Source of the DNA: Malaciobacter molluscorum LMG 25693
GTDB taxonomy: Bacteria; Campylobacterota; Campylobacteria; Campylobacterales; Arcobacteraceae
DNA length: 64,000 nt
Reading direction: 5' to 3'
NCBI RefSeq assembly: GCF_003544935.1
Contig: NZ_CP032098.1
Coordinates: forward strand, 62,001 to 126,000
Shown here: one piece after another, positions 43,778 through 53,223 of the stretch
Layout: each line of letters opens with the position of its first letter
Position numbering within the stretch: the stretch's first letter is position 1
Notes under the pieces: generated by a model
Told to the model about the DNA's origin: nothing
Seen by the model: only the letters and a program-made list of their open reading frames with translations
The model's database searches: none
Made by a program: the position numbers and the translations under genes

Positions 43778-45429
43778 AATTAATTCAATTGTCTAGTAAT
43801 GATAAAAGATTTAAACCTTTAGTATTTCATTCTGGTCTTAATATTATTGTAGGTCAGAAGATTTTAAAAGATGATAAGAAGAAAACATCTAATGGAATTG
43901 GTAAAAGTTTATCTTTAATTTGCATTGATTTTATGTTAGGGAAAGGGAATCAAAGTAAAGAAGTTAAAAAACTTAAAGAGATAATGAAACAAGAAAATAT
44001 AACTTTAAGTCTAATATTTGAACATAGAGGAGATACCTATCATATTCAGAGAACACATGAAAGTAGTTATATTAATGAAGTAAGATGTGAAAATGAAAAA
44101 GATTATAAAGATTTTTTAAATAGTTTATTAGTGGATACTGATTATAGTTTTAGAGAAATCTTTACTAGGTTTTTTAGAACAGATAAAACAAGTTATACGG
44201 ATGCAATAAAACAAGTGTTTAGTGAAGAATCATATAAAAATAATTTAATTAATGCATATTTACTAGGATTAGATTTAGATTATTTAAAAACTAAAAAGAA
44301 ATTAAAAGTTAAAAGTGATAGATTAAAAGTTTTAATAAAAGAATTGAAAGAAATTCAAAAGAATATAGATAAAGAAAAAGAAATTGAATATGAAGAGAAA
44401 TTAAAAAGAATTGAGAAAGATCTAGATTCTTTTGAAATAGCAGAAGATTTTAATCAATTGAAAGAAGAAGCTGATATTTTAACTTCTGAAATACAAAAAA
44501 TAAGAAATCAAACTGCATTTTTTAATAGAGAAATCAGAAATAAACAAAATATTATAAATATTAATAAACAAACAGAAATTGACATATCAAAAATTGAATA
44601 TATGTATAAAGAAGCAGAGTTTTTTTTAAGTAAAGATGTATTAGCACATATAAATTCTGTAAAAGACTTTCATGAAACACTTTTTAAAAATAGAAGAAAT
44701 AAAGCAATTAAAGATATAGAATCGTTAAATAAAAAAATAGAAGAAACAAAATCAAAAGAAAAAAATTTAGATATAAGAAGAAGTGAAATTTTTAAATATT
44801 TAGAAAATAAAGGTGCATTAGAAGAGTATCATTCTTTAAATAAAGAAAAAGATAGTGTAGTTTCATATTTAAATGAAATTCAAAGAAATCAAAAAGCACT
44901 TACAGCATTTAAAAAAGAGCAAGCAGACATAAAAATAGAAATAGACCAATTTAAAAGAGACTTAATTGAATTAGAAGATAATATAAAAGAAAGAATAGAA
45001 TTTCTAAAAAAATCATTTAGAGAAATATCTGAAGAACATTACGATGATAAACCTGGATATTTAGATATAGAAGTTAATAATAATTTTATTACAGAGAGAC
45101 TTTATAATATAGTTCCTGTTATAACAGGAGATAGTAGTGATGGAATAAATGAAATGAAAATATTTATATATGATATGCTTATATATAAGTTAAATCCTAC
45201 TCTAATTGGTTTAATAGGACATGATAATAGGTTATTTGACATGGTTGATGAAAGACAAATAGCAAAAGCTTTTAATTATGTATCAAACAATTTATCTCAA
45301 TATGTATGTTCAATAAGTGATACTAAAATTGATGAAGTTAAAAAACATATAAATTTAGATTGGGATGAAGTTGTTATCAGAAATTTAAATGAAAAAGACA
45401 AACTTTTTGGTTTTGATTTTGAAGAGTAA
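43774..45429 (+). CDS. ABC-3C system ATPase with DUF2326 domain
   Basis: A 551-residue SMC/RecF-type ATPase. The Walker A motif TSNGIGKSLS contains Lys44. A long coiled coil (about 155-415) separates the N- and C-terminal halves, and the C-terminal part (IGHDNRLFDMVDERQIAKAF) matches DUF2326. In published surveys such ATPases form ABC-three-component conflict systems with a small middle component and an effector. The gene overlaps the broken middle component by four bases, as expected for the family, but no effector lies upstream on the same strand, so the system is probably incomplete. Confidence 0.75.
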   Translation: MKLIQLSSNDKRFKPLVFHSGLNIIVGQKILKDDKKKTSNGIGKSLSLICIDFMLGKGNQSKEVKKLKEIMKQENITLSLIFEHRGDTYHIQRTHESSYINEVRCENEKDYKDFLNSLLVDTDYSFREIFTRFFRTDKTSYTDAIKQVFSEESYKNNLINAYLLGLDLDYLKTKKKLKVKSDRLKVLIKELKEIQKNIDKEKEIEYEEKLKRIEKDLDSFEIAEDFNQLKEEADILTSEIQKIRNQTAFFNREIRNKQNIININKQTEIDISKIEYMYKEAEFFLSKDVLAHINSVKDFHETLFKNRRNKAIKDIESLNKKIEETKSKEKNLDIRRSEIFKYLENKGALEEYHSLNKEKDSVVSYLNEIQRNQKALTAFKKEQADIKIEIDQFKRDLIELEDNIKERIEFLKKSFREISEEHYDDKPGYLDIEVNNNFITERLYNIVPVITGDSSDGINEMKIFIYDMLIYKLNPTLIGLIGHDNRLFDMVDERQIAKAFNYVSNNLSQYVCSISDTKIDEVKKHINLDWDEVVIRNLNEKDKLFGFDFEE

Positions 45430-45936
45430 TACTATATAAAGTATTTTTCTGGTGTCAAATAGGTGCCATTTATTACTATTTAATAAGTCTTTTAGATGAA
45501 ATAGTAAAAGTATAAAGTATGTATTTATGGTATTAAGTGGTATTTAGTTCGACTCCTGATAAAATCCTACCAGGCGTGCCATTTCTTAATCTATTTTAAT
45601 CTAAAATTTTATTTAAATCGCCCATTAAACATAGAAGTGAAACATCAATCAAAAATTATGTTGCAAAATTCCTTTGTAAAATCTTAGAAAATATAATTAA
45701 TATTGGGTACTATTATGGGTGTTTAAAACTACCCTCCTATTAAAAAGATAAAGGCTTATTAAATTACAATGCATTTAATTATCATATAAAATGAACAACA
45801 AATAAAGTTCTCAAATAATAATTTATATTATAAATTATAGTAATGTATTTTTAGATTATATATAAATAATTAATAACCTAATATTTAAGTAATTAATTGT
45901 AAAATTTCATAATATTTTAATTTATAAAGGATAAAA
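45430..45936. other. Gene-free stretch at the right edge of the island
   Basis: About 500 bases without a supportable gene. It contains the right attachment-like repeat, a stretch GGTGTCAAATAGGTGCCATT before it that could be an old recombination arm site or integrase end, and very AT-rich DNA ahead of the next gene. I see no RNA gene or strong hairpin. Confidence 0.5.
45563..45583 (+). repeat. Right attachment-like repeat of the island
   Basis: AATCCTACCAGGCGTGCCATT is not identical but matches 19 of 21 bases of the tRNA-Arg 3' end. An upstream AGTTCGACTCC also resembles a tRNA T loop, so a longer part of a displaced tRNA end may be preserved. Confidence 0.65.
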
Positions 45937-46779
45937 GTGAATGGCATAGTTCTAAATATTACTGAAACTTCAGGTATTATAGTTGATGACAATGGAGAAC
46001 GTTATACATTTGAAATTAATGAAGTAAAGCAAGGAAGTTTAAAAAATGGTTCAAAAGTAAACTTTGTTAATAATGATGGATTAGCAAAAGATATTTATTT
46101 ATTAAATTCTGCAAATATTGCTTCAGATACTACTGAAACAATTTCTAAAGGTATCTTAAAGGGTGCTTCAGTTGCATCTAGTACAGGTACTTTGATCAAA
46201 GAAAAAATAGACTCTTATACTAATGGTTCTCAAATCCAAAAAATGGGTTTAATTGCAGCATTTGGTGCTGTTATAGTTATATTATTTTTTAATGTTTCAG
46301 ATATTTTAACAATTGTTGGTTTTGCTATAGAAATGTTTGCTCTTTACAATCTTGGAATAATAAAAAAAAATATGAGTTTTTTTACTTATAGAATTAAAGC
46401 AATTATATCTTTTGCAATTGCAATGTTTATTTTAAATTCAATTGTAATGAACTTTTTTATTATATTCCAAGGAGAAAATTTAATTTTTAATGGATTTAAG
46501 GCTGTATTATTAATAGTAGCAATTATCTATTCTATATATTCAATTTTTAAAGCATATACTCAATTAGGTAAAATATTTAATAATAAGTTATTTATAATTT
46601 CTGCTTGGCTTTATATTGCAGCTCTTATTTCTCCAATATTATTTATTTTAATGAAAGATTTACCTTTAGCACTTGATGCACCTTATTATTTAGTATTTGG
46701 ACATTATATTATTTTAATAATTGCATATATTAAAATAAAAGATGATAAAGTTGAAGAGAATGATGTAAATAATGACTAA
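45937..46779 (+). CDS. Membrane protein with N-terminal OB-fold-like domain, function unknown
   Basis: 280 residues from a GTG start with AAAGGA upstream. Residues 1-58 resemble a cold-shock/S1-like OB fold (NGIVLNITETSGIIVDDNGERYTFEINEV). After a linker with repeated Ser/Thr/Gly come about six membrane helices (105-275). The combination is known from other small bacterial membrane proteins of unknown role. It is outside the island repeats and is not coupled to its neighbours. Confidence 0.65.
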   Translation: MNGIVLNITETSGIIVDDNGERYTFEINEVKQGSLKNGSKVNFVNNDGLAKDIYLLNSANIASDTTETISKGILKGASVASSTGTLIKEKIDSYTNGSQIQKMGLIAAFGAVIVILFFNVSDILTIVGFAIEMFALYNLGIIKKNMSFFTYRIKAIISFAIAMFILNSIVMNFFIIFQGENLIFNGFKAVLLIVAIIYSIYSIFKAYTQLGKIFNNKLFIISAWLYIAALISPILFILMKDLPLALDAPYYLVFGHYIILIIAYIKIKDDKVEENDVNND

Positions 46780-47195
46780 ATTATAGTTTAATCATATTTT
46801 AACTATTTTCGGATCATATTTATATTTAATCATTGAGAAAAAACAAAGAATATAAAATTTTTTTTAATTTTATATTCTGTTTATTCATATGAAAATCCTA
46901 ATGCATATACAGAATTTGAATATAATTACTTTAAAAACGAACTTAAAATAAATACTCATAACAATAGGTTATTAAAGTTATAATACATTACAATTTGTAA
47001 TTAATTCAATATTATCTTTTTTAAATTACTATAATATTTGTAAATCAACACAATAGATATAGAATTAATACTTGAGGAAAAAAATGGATGGGAAGATAAT
47101 GGTCACATATAAGTATGTAAAAATGATTTTAATTTAGAGTTGCCAATTGGAAAGTTATTGGAAAAGTTAATATCTACAAAGTCTTTTTGATGGGA
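46780..47195. other. Gene-free stretch with gene debris
   Basis: About 400 bases that carry no intact gene. Two coding-like fragments are visible (46833-46983, described separately, and 47044-47190). The second reads ELILEEKNGWEDNGHI, a stop, then CKNDFNLELPIGKLLEKL before its end. These are best seen as remains of lost genes. Confidence 0.4.
46833..46983 (+). pseudogene. Possible frameshifted gene fragment with an 8-T run
   Basis: Two frames join across TTTTTTTT (46858-46865): LRKNKEYKIFF in the first, then LILYSVYSYENPNAYTEFEY and KNELKINTHNNRLLKL in the second. Together they look like a signal peptide plus the start of a mature protein. No good start or ribosome site; likely a decayed gene. 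Confidence 0.25.
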
Positions 47196-47840
47196 TTATT
47201 TACTAGTTATTAGTTTATATCCATAGTTTTCTGTTTGAATAAATTCTTTACAAACTTTTGAACGAACTCTTTTAATTAAAGATCTTATTCCTGAAATTCC
47301 AACAATTTCGCCTTCCCAAACGTATTGCTCTATCGTGTCTAAAGATACAGCTGTATTTGGTGTTTTACAAAGCAAGTTTAAAAGTCTTTTCTCTTTTTGA
47401 GTTAATTTTATAGAATTTTTATTTTCATCATAAAGTATCTCTTCTTTTATATTAAAATGAAAGTCATTGCAAAAGATTAATTCCTCTTCTTTATTACATA
47501 AAAGATCCACTTTACATTCAAGTTCATAAATATAAAAAGGTTTTTTCAAAAAATCATTACATCCACTACTGTAAGCTTTTTTTACTGTTTCAAATTCAAT
47601 ATTTGAGCTTATTATAATTGCAGGAGTTGTTTTATCTCTAGATCTTATCTCTTTTAGAAGATTTAGGCCATTTAGTGATGGAACATTAATATCTAAAATA
47701 AAGCAGTCATATCCATTTATTATTTCATATAAAGCCTCTTGTCCATCTTGAAACCAATCAACAATTAAACCTTTTTCTTCAAACATTTCTTTTATTATTT
47801 CTGCAAGACTAACATTATCTTCTAGTAATAAGATTTTCAT
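47196..47840 (-). CDS. OmpR-type response regulator (second copy)
   Basis: 214 residues with receiver domain (Asp50 in CFILDINVPSLNG, Lys in LKKPF) and winged-helix output domain (RSLIKRVRSKV, then TENYGYKL). It shares motifs and size with the regulator at 7441-8088 (EDNxxL, GYxCFILDINVP, QYVWEG), so the two are paralogues. Its ATG shares one base with the kinase stop. The likely target is the divergent dms operon 2 kb upstream. Confidence 0.9.
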   Translation of the reverse strand: MKILLLEDNVSLAEIIKEMFEEKGLIVDWFQDGQEALYEIINGYDCFILDINVPSLNGLNLLKEIRSRDKTTPAIIISSNIEFETVKKAYSSGCNDFLKKPFYIYELECKVDLLCNKEEELIFCNDFHFNIKEEILYDENKNSIKLTQKEKRLLNLLCKTPNTAVSLDTIEQYVWEGEIVGISGIRSLIKRVRSKVCKEFIQTENYGYKLITSK

Positions 47841-50020
47841 TATTTAATACTCTCTGATATAGGAATTGATATAGATACTCTTGTACCATTTAAGATTTGT
47901 GATACTTTTATTTTTCCATGCATTTTATTTTCTATGATTAATTTTGCCATATATAAGCCAAATCCATCACCTTTACTTTTTGTAGTAAAAAAAGGATTAA
48001 ATAGTTGTTTAATTATTTCATCTTTTATTCCACATCCATTATCTTCTATATATAGTTCGATATTATCAGTATATTTATAAAGTGATAGTTTAATCAAGCC
48101 TTTTAGTGAAGTATTTGATTTTTTTGCACTGTTTATAGCATCTTTAGCATTATTTATTATACTTACTACTACTTGTTTAAACTCATTTGGATAACCATAT
48201 GCAAAACAATACGCTTTTGATTTATTTTCATAATTTAATTCTATATGAGAATATTTTAAAGAGTGAGATAAAAGTGTTAATACTTCTTGTAATCCAGTAT
48301 CAACATTAAAGGCTTTTGGCATATTTGAAGGTCTAATAAAATCTCTAAATCCATCAATTGTATCACTCATATATATAGTTTGTGTCATTATATTATCATA
48401 GAAGATTTTTATATCATCACTTGTAAGTTTATTTTTTTTATCATAATACATCATTTTATGTGCAATTGCTGAAAGTTCAACTAAAGGATTTTTCCATTGG
48501 TGTACAATTGCAGATAACATCTCTCCCACTTCTGATAATTTTGATTGTTGTATTATAAATTGTGTATTTACTTCAAGTTGTCTTTTTTCTGTAATATTTG
48601 TAATGATTGATACAACACCACCATTTTCACCTTTGTTATTTAAAAACATTTGGCTTGTCAATCTAAATATCTTTTCATCTGAAGTAAACTCTATTTCTTC
48701 TAAAGATTTTAGATTATTCTTAATTTGTAAATTACATAAATTAAAAAAAACTTTACAAATATCTTTACCTATAATCTCTTCTTGTTTTAAATTCAAAAGT
48801 TTACAAAAAGAGTTATTACACCCTTTTATTTTAAATTGATTATCGATCCAAAATATAGAGTTCTGTATATTATTTAATAAAACTTCTTGTAACTCGCTTT
48901 GTCCTTTTAATTTTTGACTTAGTTTATATTTTTGATAGTTATTTATTATTGCAAAAATTAAAGATATTAATAAAAATGGAAATATTATAAAAGCATATTC
49001 TACTAACTTTTTATGTTTTTCAAAAAAAGTTTTTGGTAGATTTATTATAATTGCATCTTTGGGAATTTTATCCATGTTAATATTATATTTTTCCATAGCT
49101 TTGCAATCAAAAGACCATTTTGACGGTACAATAATTGGATTGTATTTTAACTTTTTATTTGTTTGTAATATTCTAATTACTTGTTTTGCTGATTCTACTC
49201 CTAAATCATAACCTCTTAATAAATAGCCACCAATTACACCTTTTCCAAAGTGTGAGTCTGACATAGAAAACAAAGGAACTTTTGAAGAATTTAACACATC
49301 ATTTACATCATAGTATGGAATATATCTACCTTCTTTATCTCTAAAAAGACTTCCAAATAAAACAGCACTATTTTTAGGAAGATTTTTTATATCTTTTTTT
49401 ATTTGCTCTAAATTACCATTTAAATTAAGAGTTACTTTTATTCCCTTTTCTTCAAGTTTTTTTCCTTCATTTCTATAAGTGTGATTTACTAATACAGAAG
49501 CTCCTGTATAATCATTTATAATATATAGTTGTTCTAAATTAGGTAGTGTTTTTGCAATAAAATTCATATTTACTTTTATCTCTTTACTCTCTAATATCAA
49601 AGGAATATTTTTATTTAATATAATATTTATATCAAGTCCAGGATCTCTTTTATCTATTCCACAAAAAACTAAAGGGATATTTTTAAACAATTCATTTCTA
49701 TATTTTAATACAAATTCAACTGCTTCATTATCAGCTACAATAATAGCATCGAAAGTTTGATTTTCCATTTTTAAAACAAATAATTTATATAAAGAATTCA
49801 TATATTCTTTCGAATTTATCTTTTTTGTATCCATATATTCTGTTGTGATTTCATAATGATCTTGTTGCAAAAGTAACGTGTCTTCTATACCTTTTGATAT
49901 ATTATCAGACCAAACTAGTCCTTTATTATATGATTGCAATATAAGTATATGTCTATTTTCTGCATATAAAGAACCATAACACGATAAAAATATTATGATA
50001 GAACTCAATAAAAATCTCAT
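47840..50020 (-). CDS. Membrane sensor histidine kinase with periplasmic ABC_sub_bind domain (second copy)
   Basis: 726 residues with the same layout as the kinase at 5250-7439: signal peptide (1-20), periplasmic ABC_sub_bind-like domain (about 22-310), a membrane helix (about 338-360), PAS (about 375-480) and kinase core with His507 in HQWKNPLVELSA, N-box IINNAKDAI, G1 EDNGCGIKDE and G2 GDGFGLYMAK. The H-box again has PLVELSA in place of PLNALG. It is divergent from dmsABC, 132 bp apart, so it may sense an S- or N-oxide or related solute and switch on dms. Confidence 0.88.
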   Translation of the reverse strand: MRFLLSSIIIFLSCYGSLYAENRHILILQSYNKGLVWSDNISKGIEDTLLLQQDHYEITTEYMDTKKINSKEYMNSLYKLFVLKMENQTFDAIIVADNEAVEFVLKYRNELFKNIPLVFCGIDKRDPGLDINIILNKNIPLILESKEIKVNMNFIAKTLPNLEQLYIINDYTGASVLVNHTYRNEGKKLEEKGIKVTLNLNGNLEQIKKDIKNLPKNSAVLFGSLFRDKEGRYIPYYDVNDVLNSSKVPLFSMSDSHFGKGVIGGYLLRGYDLGVESAKQVIRILQTNKKLKYNPIIVPSKWSFDCKAMEKYNINMDKIPKDAIIINLPKTFFEKHKKLVEYAFIIFPFLLISLIFAIINNYQKYKLSQKLKGQSELQEVLLNNIQNSIFWIDNQFKIKGCNNSFCKLLNLKQEEIIGKDICKVFFNLCNLQIKNNLKSLEEIEFTSDEKIFRLTSQMFLNNKGENGGVVSIITNITEKRQLEVNTQFIIQQSKLSEVGEMLSAIVHQWKNPLVELSAIAHKMMYYDKKNKLTSDDIKIFYDNIMTQTIYMSDTIDGFRDFIRPSNMPKAFNVDTGLQEVLTLLSHSLKYSHIELNYENKSKAYCFAYGYPNEFKQVVVSIINNAKDAINSAKKSNTSLKGLIKLSLYKYTDNIELYIEDNGCGIKDEIIKQLFNPFFTTKSKGDGFGLYMAKLIIENKMHGKIKVSQILNGTRVSISIPISESIK

Positions 50021-50152
50021 GAAAAATCCATTTTTATTTTATTATATCAATTTTTTATAAAAAATATTAGACTTATCATAAACTGACAACTTTTTGCTAA
50101 CTTATTTTTATAAGATTACTTTTATAAATGAAATTTTTATTAAGGAGACATT

Positions 50153-52558
50153 ATGCATAAAATAAGTCGACGACAATTTTTGCAATGGAGTGGAGCATTA
50201 GGAGGTAGTGTTGCTGCTACAACTGTGTTACCTATTCCTTCTTTAGCAAAACAGAAAGTTGAAGAAAAACAGTATGATACTATTAAATGGGCAGGATGTA
50301 CTATTAACTGTGGAAGTAAATGTCCAGTGAGAGTATTTGTAAATGATGGAAAAATTGATCACATTGAAACAGATAATACAGGTGGGGATGAATTTGGAAG
50401 TCATCAAGTAAGAGCATGTTTAAGAGGACGATCTAATAGATTTAGAGTATATAATCCAAATAGATTAAGACACCCTTTAAAAAGAGTTGGAAAAAGAGGT
50501 GAAGGTAAATTTGTAAAAATTTCTTGGGATGAAGCGATTGATACAATTGCAAATAAACTTAAAGAAGTAAAAGCAAAATATGGGAATGAAGCCATCTTAA
50601 TACCTTATGCAACTGGAACAACTGGTGCAATTATGAATAGATGTACAAAAGGTCCTTTTATGAGACTTATGGGAATGTTTGGAGGATATATAAATTATCA
50701 TAATTCTTATTCAACTGGTCAAATAGCAAACGGATTAAAATACTTTTATGGAACACATAGAGGTAGTGATATTATGCAAGTAGAAAATGCAAAACTTGTA
50801 GTGATGTTTGGTAATAACCCAGTAGAAACAAGAATGAGTGGTGGAGGAACTGGATATGCTTATAAAACAGCTTTAGAAAAAAGTGGTGCAAAAATTATTC
50901 ATATTGACCCAAGATATTCTGATAGTTTAGTTGGTGCATGTGATCAATGGGTTCCAATTGAGCCTGGAACAGATGCTGCACTTGTTGCAGGTATTGCTCA
51001 TGTATTAATTAGTGAGAATTTACATGATAAAGAGTTTTTAGATAAATATTGTGTGGGATTTTCTGCAAATACACTTCCAAAAGATGCACCAAAAAATGCT
51101 TCATATGAAGATTATATTATGGGAAGAGGAGATGATAAAGTAGAAAAAACTCCAAAATGGGCTGAAAAAATAACAAAAGTTCCAGCTGATACAATTGTTA
51201 AATTAGCTAGAGAAATAGCAAGTGTAAAACCATGTTATATTGCCCAAGGTTGGGGTGCACAAAGACATGCAAATGGAGAACAATCTTCAAGAGCAATTGC
51301 AACATTAAATGTAATGACAGGGAATTTAGGACTTCCTGGTACAAATGCTGGAGGAAGAGAACATACTACAGGTTGGATAGAACCAGCTCATTTACCATTT
51401 AAAAATCCAATAAAAGATTCTATTCCATGTTTCTTATGGACAGATGCTATTACAAGAGGTAAAGAGATGACAGATTTAACTGATGGTGTAAAAAATACTA
51501 AACAGTTAAAACAAAATATCAAATTTATTTTAAATACTGGTGGAAATTGTCTTATAAATCAACATAGTGATACAAATAAAACAGCAAAAATTTTAGAAGA
51601 TGATACTCTTTGTGAATTTATTGTAGATGTAAATGTTACTAGAACATCAAGTAATAAATTTGCAGATATTATTCTTCCTGATGCAACTCCTTTAGAGCAA
51701 GAAGATTTTGTAAGATCAAGTGCTGGTTATTCAAATGATAGACCTTATATTATATATTCACAAAAAGCAATTGAACCAGTTGGTGAAGCTATGACAAACT
51801 ATGATATGTGTATTAAACTTGCACAAAAACTAGGAGGAAAAGAGTTAGTTGATAAATTTACAGAGGGTAGAACTCAAAAACAATGGTTAGAATATTTATG
51901 GAATAAAAAATTTGAAAATAACCCAAATATGCCAACTTTTAAACAAATGACAGAAATGGGAATTTTAAAACTTCCTAGATATAAAAAACCTTATATTGTT
52001 CATGAAGAGTTTATAAAAGATCCAATGGCAAATCCATTAAAAACTCCTACAGGGAAAATTGAAATTTTTAGTACAGCACTAGATACAATGGCAAAAACTT
52101 GGATTCTAAAAAAAGGACAAAAAATCACTCCTTTACCAGAGTTTGAGAATGCTAAAAATGGTCCATTAGACCCAATTAGAAAAAAATATCCATTACAAAT
52201 TTTTGGTTATCACTATAAAGGAAGAACTCATTCAAGTTTTTGGGAAAGTGCACCACTTAGAGAAATAAATCCAAATGAATTATGGATAAATCCACTTGAT
52301 GCAAAAGTAAGATCATTAAAAACAGGTGATAAAGCATTAGTTCATAATGACCACGGAAAAATTTTATTAACTGTTAAAGTTACATCTAAAATTATGCCTG
52401 GTGTTACAACTTGTCCTCAAGGAGGATGGTATAAAAATGAAAATGGAATAGATGTTGGAGGGTGTATTAATACCTTAACTGATTTAGAACCAACAGCAAT
52501 TTCAAAAGCTAATCCTCAACACTCTGCATTAGTTGAAATTGAAAAATATAGAGCATAA
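50153..52558 (+). CDS. dmsA: Molybdopterin DMSO reductase-type catalytic subunit
   Basis: DmsA reduces DMSO and N-oxides with electrons from menaquinol. The 801 residues begin with a twin-arginine signal (SRRQFLQWSG, Arg6-Arg7). A [4Fe-4S] site follows (Cys49, Cys53, Cys57, Cys89), then the molybdopterin domains. By alignment with E. coli DmsA from memory the Mo ligand is Ser187 in YHNSYSTGQ, and stretches such as VVMFGNNPVETRMSGGG and QGWGAQRHANGE agree closely. The strong AAGGAGAC ribosome site supports the start. First gene of dmsABC with chaperone. Confidence 0.93.
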   Translation: MHKISRRQFLQWSGALGGSVAATTVLPIPSLAKQKVEEKQYDTIKWAGCTINCGSKCPVRVFVNDGKIDHIETDNTGGDEFGSHQVRACLRGRSNRFRVYNPNRLRHPLKRVGKRGEGKFVKISWDEAIDTIANKLKEVKAKYGNEAILIPYATGTTGAIMNRCTKGPFMRLMGMFGGYINYHNSYSTGQIANGLKYFYGTHRGSDIMQVENAKLVVMFGNNPVETRMSGGGTGYAYKTALEKSGAKIIHIDPRYSDSLVGACDQWVPIEPGTDAALVAGIAHVLISENLHDKEFLDKYCVGFSANTLPKDAPKNASYEDYIMGRGDDKVEKTPKWAEKITKVPADTIVKLAREIASVKPCYIAQGWGAQRHANGEQSSRAIATLNVMTGNLGLPGTNAGGREHTTGWIEPAHLPFKNPIKDSIPCFLWTDAITRGKEMTDLTDGVKNTKQLKQNIKFILNTGGNCLINQHSDTNKTAKILEDDTLCEFIVDVNVTRTSSNKFADIILPDATPLEQEDFVRSSAGYSNDRPYIIYSQKAIEPVGEAMTNYDMCIKLAQKLGGKELVDKFTEGRTQKQWLEYLWNKKFENNPNMPTFKQMTEMGILKLPRYKKPYIVHEEFIKDPMANPLKTPTGKIEIFSTALDTMAKTWILKKGQKITPLPEFENAKNGPLDPIRKKYPLQIFGYHYKGRTHSSFWESAPLREINPNELWINPLDAKVRSLKTGDKALVHNDHGKILLTVKVTSKIMPGVTTCPQGGWYKNENGIDVGGCINTLTDLEPTAISKANPQHSALVEIEKYRA

Positions 52559-52569
52559 AAGGAAATATT

Positions 52570-53223
52570 ATGGAAAAAAATAGACAATTTGGTTTCTATC
52601 TTGACCAAACAAGATGTGTGGGATGTAGAACTTGCCAACTTGCATGTAAAGATTATAAAAAATCAGCAGTTGGTATTAGTTTTAGAAGAGTTGTTGAGTA
52701 TGAGGGTGGAAAATGGTTTCAACAAGAAAGTGGAGCATATGAGTCAACAAATGTATTTACTTATTATACTTCATTATCTTGTAATCATTGTGATGATCCA
52801 GCTTGTACAAAAGCTTGCCCAACAGGTGCAATGCATAAAGATAAATATGGAATTGTAAGTGTAGATTCAAACAAATGCATTGGTTGTAAATCATGTGCTA
52901 TGGCATGTCCTTATGGTGCTCCACAATTTGATGAAGATGCAGGACATATGACTAAATGTAATGGATGTAGTGAAAGACTTGATGAAGATAAAGAACCAGT
53001 TTGTGTTGAAGCTTGCCCTTATAGAGCACTGGAAGCAGGTTCTATTAAAGACTTGAGAGAGAAACATGGCGCGATTGCAGGAGTGGCTCCATTACCAAAA
53101 TATGAAAAAACTAGACCTAATTTATGTATAAAACCAGAGAAAAATGCGCAACCTTCTGAAAGTGGTTCAGGAGAAGCACATCTTCCTCAAAGTTATCAGG
53201 AGGTGAATTATGACATTGTATAA
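52570..53223 (+). CDS. dmsB: DMSO reductase iron-sulfur subunit
   Basis: DmsB relays electrons from DmsC to DmsA. The 217 residues contain four ferredoxin-type cysteine clusters: CVGCRTCQLAC, CNHCDDPACTKACP, CIGCKSCAMACP and CNGCSE...CVEACPYRALEAG. Length matches DmsB. It begins 12 bp after dmsA and overlaps dmsC by 14 bp. Confidence 0.94.
   Translation: MEKNRQFGFYLDQTRCVGCRTCQLACKDYKKSAVGISFRRVVEYEGGKWFQQESGAYESTNVFTYYTSLSCNHCDDPACTKACPTGAMHKDKYGIVSVDSNKCIGCKSCAMACPYGAPQFDEDAGHMTKCNGCSERLDEDKEPVCVEACPYRALEAGSIKDLREKHGAIAGVAPLPKYEKTRPNLCIKPEKNAQPSESGSGEAHLPQSYQEVNYDIV

Larger units (their letters stand above)
37587..45583. mobile_element. Genomic island inserted at tRNA-Arg
   Basis: An 8-kb segment between the tRNA and the imperfect copy of its 3' end. 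It holds only defence and mobility genes: a DUF3883 nuclease-like protein, a transposon with a restriction-modification cassette, and a damaged ABC-3C system with an intact ATPase gene. I find no integrase gene; a short non-coding stretch next to the right repeat may be what remains. Housekeeping genes stop at the left edge. The island is therefore likely fixed unless helped in trans. Confidence 0.65.

Noticed and set aside
45430-45560. Integrase remnant at the right island edge
   Set aside because: Short open stretches are present, but none shows a recognisable tyrosine recombinase motif, so I do not call it.
50040-50150. Repeated TTTTATAA motifs upstream of dmsA as regulator site
   Set aside because: Copies are spaced 14 bp rather than 10-11 bp and lie in poly-T/A sequence; not convincing.
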